Source: Pontiella sulfatireligans (GTDB lineage Bacteria > Verrucomicrobiota > Kiritimatiellia > Kiritimatiellales > Pontiellaceae). From it: a stretch of 64,000 bases of DNA. A model generated the notes under the pieces. The model was given only the letters and a program-made list of their open reading frames with translations, was not told where the DNA came from and searched no databases. Both the position numbers and the translations under genes were made by a program. The stretch covers positions 3,596,001-3,660,000 of the forward strand of contig NZ_CAAHFH010000001.1 of assembly GCF_900890705.1 (NCBI RefSeq), read 5' to 3'. This document shows positions 59,163 through 64,000 of this stretch, piece after piece; the first letter of the stretch is position 1; each line of letters begins with the position of its first letter.

Positions 59163-59199
59163 AATGGCCGGAACACCCTCACGAGCGGTTCCGGCCATT
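59163..59199 (-). other. Stem-loop between acpP and fabF
   Basis: AATGGCCGGAAC (59163-59174) pairs perfectly with GTTCCGGCCATT (59188-59199). On the minus strand the T run comes before, not after, the stem, so it does not look like a terminator. It begins 20 bp past the acpP stop and may set the acpP/fabF message ratio. Confidence 0.5.
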
Positions 59200-59218
59200 A
59201 AAAAACCCTTCAGCTAGA

Positions 59219-59455
59219 TTACTCGAAACCCTTTTCTGACAGATAGCTGATCACACCGCCGACAGAAGTCAGCTTTTCAGCATCTTCGTCCGGGATTTCA
59301 GCGCCGAATTCTTCTTCGAAAGCCATAACGAGTTCTACCGTATCGAGGGAATCCGCACCGAGGTCTTCGATGAAAGATGCTTCGAGGGTAACCTGGTCAG
59401 CGTTAACGCCGAGTTGCTCAACAATGATGTCTTTTACTTTATCTTCAAGTGCCAT
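59219..59455 (-). CDS. acpP: Acyl carrier protein
   Basis: 78 aa acidic four-helix protein. The phosphopantetheine attachment Ser is in [20 protein letters not shown]. Normal length. Between fabG and fabF as in most bacteria. Confidence 0.98.
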   Translation of the reverse strand: MALEDKVKDIIVEQLGVNADQVTLEASFIEDLGADSLDTVELVMAFEEEFGAEIPDEDAEKLTSVGGVISYLSEKGFE

Positions 59456-59492
59456 TTCTAATCTCCTTTTCCTAGGTTTACACTTACAAATG

Positions 59493-60236
59493 CTACATTA
59501 CCATGCCGCCGCATGTCGAGAGTACTTGACCCGTAACATATGCGGAGGCGTCACTTGCCAAAAACAGTACGACGTTGGCCACGTCTTCCGGCTCGCCAAA
59601 GCGCGAGAGCGGAATCAATTCCTTCATCTTGTTCTGTACTTCTTCATCCAGCGCATCGGTCATCGCCGTGCGGATAAAGCCCGGCGCCACTGCATTGCAG
59701 CGAACGTTGCGCGAGGCCAGCTCTTTGGCGACCGTCTTGCTGAAAGAAATCACGCCGCCCTTGGAGGCCGCATAGTTGGCCTGGCCGGCGTTGCCCATCA
59801 ACCCGATCACCGAAGCAATGTTCACGATGGTGCCGGAACGCTGCTTCATCATGCCGCGCATGGCGGCCTTGGTGCAGAGGAACACGCCCTTGAGGTTCAC
59901 GTTCAGAACCGCATCCCAGTCGTCTTCGCTCATACGCATGATCAAGCCGTCCTTGGTGATGCCGGCGTTGTTGACGAGCACGTCAATCTTTCCAAAATCC
60001 TTGGTGATGGCCTTTACGCCTTCAGTCACACTGTCGCCTTCAGCCACGTTCACGCCGTAGCATTCGGCACGGCGACCCAGCGCCTTGACCTTTTCGGCGG
60101 TTTCCTCGAGCCATTCGGCATTGAGGTCGCACAGGGCGATGTCTGCGCCGGCTTCCGCCAGCTTCACTGCAATAGCCTGTCCCAGGCCGCGCGCGGCGCC
60201 GGTTACCATTGCTGCTTTGTCGTTCAATTGAAACAT
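59493..60236 (-). CDS. fabG: 3-oxoacyl-ACP reductase
   Basis: 247 aa short-chain dehydrogenase using NADPH. Cofactor loop [16 protein letters not shown]; the catalytic Ser, Tyr and Lys lie in [22 protein letters not shown]-terminal [20 protein letters not shown]. 9 bp after fabD. Confidence 0.98.
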   Translation of the reverse strand: MFQLNDKAAMVTGAARGLGQAIAVKLAEAGADIALCDLNAEWLEETAEKVKALGRRAECYGVNVAEGDSVTEGVKAITKDFGKIDVLVNNAGITKDGLIMRMSEDDWDAVLNVNLKGVFLCTKAAMRGMMKQRSGTIVNIASVIGLMGNAGQANYAASKGGVISFSKTVAKELASRNVRCNAVAPGFIRTAMTDALDEEVQNKMKELIPLSRFGEPEDVANVVLFLASDASAYVTGQVLSTCGGMVM

Positions 60237-60245
60237 GTATTTCCC

Positions 60246-61151
60246 CTATTCCTTTTCCAAATCGGTTAATTGGCCGATGTTACGTACTGCGACATCCTTG
60301 TCAATACGCTTTATGAGCCCAGCAAGCACCTTGCCCGGGCCGCATTCGACAATCTCTTCGACTCCGTCGGCGGCAAGCCGCTGCACAGAAGCCACCCACT
60401 GTACGGATGAAGTGATCTGCTTCACCATGTTATCAGAGATCGAGGCGGATTCGTGAAAGCCGGCGGTTACGTTCGAAAGCACAGGAACGTTGGTTTCCGC
60501 CAGCTCGACGCCGGCCAGAAAGGCCGCCATCTTGTCCGCAGCCGGCTGCATCAGCGACGAGTGGAACGCACCGGCCACCGGCAGGCGGATGGCACGCTTG
60601 GCGCCGGCTTCCTTGCAGAGAACTTCAGCTTTGTCGATCGACTCGGCCGTGCCGGAGAGCACCGTCTGAGCCAGCGAATTAAAGTTGGCGACCTGGCAGC
60701 CCGCCTCTTCCGCAACCTTTACCAGCACCTCGCCGGCCACGTTCATCACCGCCAGCATGGCGCCGGGGTTTTCTTCGCAAGCCGCCTGCATGAATTCGCC
60801 GCGCGCCTTGAGAATCTTGATCGTGTCTTCAAAGCTGACGGCGCCGGCCACATAAAGCGCGGTCCATTCGCCGAGGCTGTGCCCCGCGAGAATGTCGTAT
60901 TCAATATCCGGCTGTTTGAGCTCCAAAGCCTTGAACGCCGCTGCACTGGCCACAAAGATGCCCAGTTGCGCATGGTTGGATTTGTTGAGTTCTTCCTGCG
61001 GACCTTCGAAGCAGATGCCTGCGAGATCATAGCCGAGGATGTCGTTCGCCTGATCGAACAGCGCCTTGCACTCCGGAATCGCTTCCGCGAGATCCCTGCC
61101 CATTCCAACCACTTGCGATCCCTGTCCCGGGAAAACAATTGCTCTTTTCAT
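60246..61151 (-). CDS. fabD: Malonyl-CoA:ACP transacylase
   Basis: 301 aa from ATG 61151 (MKRAIVFPGQGSQ), which overlaps the fabH TAA by one base and has GGGGAAG in front; an ATG at 61163 would add four residues. Catalytic Ser in AGHSLGEWTAL; the His is in VAGAFHSSLM. It loads malonyl groups onto ACP. Confidence 0.97.
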   Translation of the reverse strand: MKRAIVFPGQGSQVVGMGRDLAEAIPECKALFDQANDILGYDLAGICFEGPQEELNKSNHAQLGIFVASAAAFKALELKQPDIEYDILAGHSLGEWTALYVAGAVSFEDTIKILKARGEFMQAACEENPGAMLAVMNVAGEVLVKVAEEAGCQVANFNSLAQTVLSGTAESIDKAEVLCKEAGAKRAIRLPVAGAFHSSLMQPAADKMAAFLAGVELAETNVPVLSNVTAGFHESASISDNMVKQITSSVQWVASVQRLAADGVEEIVECGPGKVLAGLIKRIDKDVAVRNIGQLTDLEKE

Positions 61152-62143
61152 TACTTCCCCCATTCCAAAACGCTTGCACCCCAGGTAAAGCCGCCTCCGA
61201 ACACGGTCAACACAACCAAATCGCCTTTCTGGATGGTTCCATCCTTGGTGGCTTCGTCCAACGCGATGGCCAAAGCGGCCGACGAAGTGTTGGCATATTT
61301 ATCCACATTCACATACATGCGGTCGCCAACTCCGAGCCGCTTGGAGATGGCGTCGATGATGCGGATGTTGGCTTGGTGCGGTATAAAGCATCCAATATCA
61401 TCGGCTTCCAAACCGTTCTTTTCCAATGCCTGTAGAACCGACTCGGTCATCCGGATCACAGCATGTTTGAAGACCTCGCGGCCCTGCATTTGAAGATACT
61501 GCTGCTTGTTGTCGAGCACATCTTGGGAAATTGGATTGCGGCTGCCGCCGCCGGGCGTCCAAAGCAAATTGGCCAGCGATCCGTCGGATCCCATGGCCGA
61601 TTGCATCACACCACGGCCTTCGCCGCCGGCGCGCAGCACAGCTGCTCCTGCGCCATCACCGAAAAGAATGCAGGTGCCACGATCCTCCCAGTCGATGAAG
61701 GTGCTCATTTTTTCGGAGCCAATCACCAACGCGGTATCAATGGCCCCGCAGGCAATCTGGTTCTTGGCGTTGTCCAAAGCATACAGGAAGCCGGAACAGG
61801 CGGCCCCGAGATCGAAGCAAAAAGCGTTTTTGGCACCAATCTTTTCCTGCACGAAGCAGGCCGTGCTTGGGAAGAACATGTCGGGCGAAAGCGTGGCCAC
61901 AATAACGAGATCAAGCTCGTCGGCCCCGATGCCGGCATCAGCCAAGGCTTTCTTTGCCGCCGCGGCGCCCAGATCGGACGTGGCTTGATCGGCGGCGGCA
62001 ATATGGCGCTCGCGCATGCCTGTACGGGAATAAATCCATTCGTCGGTGGTGTCGACAATGCTTTCGAGGTCTTTATTCGTCAGCACCTTTTCAGGCACGT
62101 ACGACCCCGTTCCAATGATTGAAACTGTCCGTCTGGAATCCAT
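61151..62143 (-). CDS. fabH: 3-oxoacyl-ACP synthase III
   Basis: 330 aa initiating condensing enzyme using acetyl-CoA. Catalytic Cys in LGAACSGFLYALDNA; His in IPHQANIRI; Asn in NTSSAALAIALDEA. It starts with TVSIIGTGSYVPEKVLTN. It lies between plsX and fabD. Confidence 0.98.
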   Translation of the reverse strand: MDSRRTVSIIGTGSYVPEKVLTNKDLESIVDTTDEWIYSRTGMRERHIAAADQATSDLGAAAAKKALADAGIGADELDLVIVATLSPDMFFPSTACFVQEKIGAKNAFCFDLGAACSGFLYALDNAKNQIACGAIDTALVIGSEKMSTFIDWEDRGTCILFGDGAGAAVLRAGGEGRGVMQSAMGSDGSLANLLWTPGGGSRNPISQDVLDNKQQYLQMQGREVFKHAVIRMTESVLQALEKNGLEADDIGCFIPHQANIRIIDAISKRLGVGDRMYVNVDKYANTSSAALAIALDEATKDGTIQKGDLVVLTVFGGGFTWGASVLEWGK

Positions 62144-62164
62144 TCAAGTGTTCCGTAAAAAATA

Positions 62165-63175
62165 CTAGGTTTTGGGGTTTATACTCGCTAGCTCAGCTTC
62201 AATCAAATGGTTTAGATCATGATCTATTGCCTCGGAAGCCACGCGAATACCGTTGAAGGTGGCGTGCGCGTTCGACGAGCCGTGGCCGATAATGACGATT
62301 CCGTTAGCGCCAAGCAGCGGAGCGCCGCCATGGCTTGAAGGATCGGCGTGCGAACGCATCTCTTTGAATACGCCACGGGAAAGAAAGTAGCCGAGGATAC
62401 GCACCGGGTTGGCCCTGAACATGATTTTGAGCCAGCTGGAAATCATGCTGGCCACCGCCTCGCTGGTCTTCAGCACGACATTCCCGACAAAGCCGTCACA
62501 CACGGCAACGCTGACTTTCCCGCTGAAAAGATCGCGGCTTTCGACGTTCCCGCTAAAGTTCAGATGCGACTCGTCCAGCAGACGAAAGGTCTTCTTGGTG
62601 GTTTCGTTGCCCTTGGCCGCCTCTTCTCCAATGCTCAAAAGCCCAACGTTCGGATTCTTGACCCCAAGGATTTCGCGGGAATAAATGCTGCCCATCACGG
62701 CAAACTGCTGAAGCATTTCAGGCGTGCTGTCGGGATTGGCCCCGGCATCAAGCAACACAAACGGATCTTTCGGCGTCGGCATAATAGCGGCGATCGCCGG
62801 ACGGGCAACACCCGTCAAGGTCCGAAGCTTCAGCGTAGCGCCGGCTACAGCCGCGCCCGTGTTGCCGGCTGAAAAAATGGCGTCGGCCTTGCCGTCCTTG
62901 ACCAGCTCCAGTGCGCGGGTGATCGAGGAATCCTTCTTGCGGCGAATCGCCACAGCAGGAGACTCCCCCATCCCAACCACTTCCGAGGCGTGCACGATTT
63001 CAATGCACGACGGAACAGCGCCTTTATGCTTGGCGAGTTCAGTCTTGATCGCGGTTTCGTCGCCGACAAGAAACAACTTCTCCAGACCCTTGAGCTTTTC
63101 AGCGGCCTGGAGTGTTCCGGCAACAATTTCCTGAGGAGCGTAGTCGCCCCCCATCGCATCTATCGAGATACGCAC
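62165..63175 (-). CDS. plsX: Phosphate acyltransferase PlsX
   Basis: 336 aa. It starts RISIDAMGGDYAPQEIVAGT; other marks are SAGNTGAAVAGATLKLRTL, PFVLLDAGANPDSTPEML and GIVIIGHGSSNA. It makes acyl phosphate from acyl-ACP for phospholipid synthesis. Canonical place between rpmF and fabH. Confidence 0.98.
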   Translation of the reverse strand: MRISIDAMGGDYAPQEIVAGTLQAAEKLKGLEKLFLVGDETAIKTELAKHKGAVPSCIEIVHASEVVGMGESPAVAIRRKKDSSITRALELVKDGKADAIFSAGNTGAAVAGATLKLRTLTGVARPAIAAIMPTPKDPFVLLDAGANPDSTPEMLQQFAVMGSIYSREILGVKNPNVGLLSIGEEAAKGNETTKKTFRLLDESHLNFSGNVESRDLFSGKVSVAVCDGFVGNVVLKTSEAVASMISSWLKIMFRANPVRILGYFLSRGVFKEMRSHADPSSHGGAPLLGANGIVIIGHGSSNAHATFNGIRVASEAIDHDLNHLIEAELASINPKT

Positions 63176-63181
63176 GGGAGC

Positions 63182-63370
63182 CTACTCTTCAGTGGCAACA
63201 GTCAATACTTGGCGTCCGTTGTAATAGCCGCAACTCGGGCACGCATGGTGCGGGAGCGCCGGAGAGCCGCATTGCGAGCAGCTTGAAGCACGGGAAATCG
63301 GCTTCTTCATATTCTGGGCCTTGCGGCTCGCGGTCTTGCTTTTCGAAGTTTTTCTCTTTGGAACTGCCAT
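63182..63370 (-). CDS. rpmF: 50S ribosomal protein L32
   Basis: 62 aa. It starts MAVPKRKTSKSKTASRKAQN and has a complete zinc site CSQC...CPSC. Located 6 bp before plsX, the classic yceD-rpmF-plsX order. Confidence 0.97.
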   Translation of the reverse strand: MAVPKRKTSKSKTASRKAQNMKKPISRASSCSQCGSPALPHHACPSCGYYNGRQVLTVATEE

Positions 63371-63388
63371 AGCAATCCTCCTTACATT

Positions 63389-63850
63389 CTACAAATTCAA
63401 TTCGTCCAACCCCGTCCAGGCGCTTGGACCGTCATTAGGTTCACACGAGCAAGCCCCCTTGTTCAGGTCGGCTCCGCACTGTGCGCATACCCCTTTGCAC
63501 TCATCGCTGCAGACCGAAAAACCGGACACGTGCAACAAGATCTCCTCACGAAAATCCTCCGTAATATCCACCGAATCAGTTCCATCGGGGGCGGAGTAAG
63601 CGCGTAGAAAATCGGAAACGGTCACCGTTGTCGAGAAAAATTCAGAACATCTTGCACAGCGCAATTCCATCTCCACCGCCAGCGTTCCGCGCACAACCAG
63701 CTCGTCCGAAACCCGCTGCGCATAAAGCTCGTACTGTACATCCCCCGCCTTCCGCACAAAAGGATCGCCATCAAGCTCTATGATCCCGGCCGGATCGGCA
63801 CCCGTGTAATTCGATCCCTCTTCCGGAATCCTTGCAACCCATATCTTCAT
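63389..63850 (-). CDS. yceD: YceD/DUF177 family protein
   Basis: 153 aa. Conserved DUF177 parts: LELRCARCSEFF-like MELRCARCSEFFSTTV with CxxC, then ITEDFREEILLHVSGFSVCS, and the Cys cluster DECKGVCAQCGADLN. The family is linked to 23S rRNA/50S metabolism and is encoded next to L32 in many bacteria. First complete gene of the cluster in the window. Confidence 0.93.
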   Translation of the reverse strand: MKIWVARIPEEGSNYTGADPAGIIELDGDPFVRKAGDVQYELYAQRVSDELVVRGTLAVEMELRCARCSEFFSTTVTVSDFLRAYSAPDGTDSVDITEDFREEILLHVSGFSVCSDECKGVCAQCGADLNKGACSCEPNDGPSAWTGLDELNL

Positions 63851-63879
63851 CGCCTATGCCTTTCCCCGAGGGGTCAGTC

Positions 63880-64000
63880 CTATGATTTAATGTTTTTAAC
63901 CCGATCAAAACTTTCAGAACCAAACTCGCCCGCGTCCATGCGTTTCAGAAAAGCCGCAAAGTTCGTCGCCTTTCCCATCTCCAATCGAGCTTTGATCCAC
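63880..64000 (-). CDS. Probable REP-associated (Y1, IS200-like) transposase, C-terminal fragment (runs off right edge)
   Basis: 39 residues plus stop are visible: WIKARLEMGKATNFAAFLKR, followed by MDAGEFGSESFDRVKNIKS. W-I/V-x4-L-x-M-G-x-A followed by a short amphipathic helix is the usual C-terminal end of Y1-type REP-associated tyrosine transposases. The catalytic HUH and Tyr motifs lie beyond the window, so the call rests on this tail only. It ends 30 bp before yceD on the same strand. Confidence 0.45.
   Translation of the reverse strand, partial: WIKARLEMGKATNFAAFLKRMDAGEFGSESFDRVKNIKS

Noticed and set aside
63880-64000. Ribosomal or lipid-cluster gene upstream of yceD
   Set aside because: The visible tail does not fit any gene usually found there; the W-x5-L-x-MG pattern suits a Y1 transposase better.

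Overview
The window reads as a chromosome segment of a PVC-superphylum bacterium, most likely Kiritimatiellota (Pontiella-like). The pointers are two formylglycine sulfatases with an IclR regulator at the left end, a chlamydia-style GreA with a very long N-terminal part, ribosomal clusters lacking rpsN, rpmD and rpsD, and many hairpin repeats between genes. The taxonomic call is inference, because no 16S rRNA gene is present. About 75 protein genes and two tRNA genes were found, mostly on the minus strand.

Layout. 1-5945: a sulfated-glycan style locus with an IclR regulator, a sulfatase and a large secreted propeller protein on the minus strand, and a second sulfatase divergent from the regulator. 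6014-6405: a small AT-rich DUF2007/zinc-ribbon gene between two hairpin repeats. 6522-19059: housekeeping genes on the minus strand, namely trpE-trpG, a phosphohexomutase, hisF-hisI, a zinc-binding protein of unknown function, pgsA, a RodZ-like HTH membrane protein, ftsK, orn and pta-ackA. 19342-36632: one unbroken str-S10-spc-alpha superoperon (rpsL, rpsG, fusA, then rpsJ through secY-adk-map-infA-rpmJ-rpsM-rpsK-rpoA-rplQ) closed by an intrinsic terminator. 36633-37407: a long gap carrying the rpoC terminator. 37408-50103: the rif cluster, read as tRNA-Thr, tuf, rpmG, tRNA-Trp, secE, nusG, rplKAJL, rpoB, rpoC, with a good promoter at its head. 50277-52648: hypC-hypD-hypE for [NiFe] hydrogenase maturation. 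52733-57809: trmO, the GreA-like gene, and rbfA-truB-ribF. 57889-63850: the yceD-rpmF-plsX-fabH-fabD-fabG-acpP-fabF lipid cluster. 63880-64000: the end of a probable REP-associated (Y1) transposase running off the right edge.

The genes supply most of the core gene-expression machinery (ribosomal proteins, RNA polymerase, EF-Tu, EF-G, IF-1, SecY/SecE, NusG), followed by fatty-acid initiation and elongation. The accessory content is the sulfatase locus, the hyp genes and the repeats.

The items most worth a second look are: REP/BIME-like palindromes with a GTAG foot, together with a transposase fragment of the family that handles such repeats; hairpin repeats that repeatedly sit at, or supply, the stop codon of the upstream gene; a sulfatase whose signal-peptide n-region is encoded by one of these repeats; an EF-Tu with a rebuilt switch I; an S11 with an Ala/Glu/Lys-rich N-terminal arm; and an IF-1 and a HisI with altered conserved motifs.
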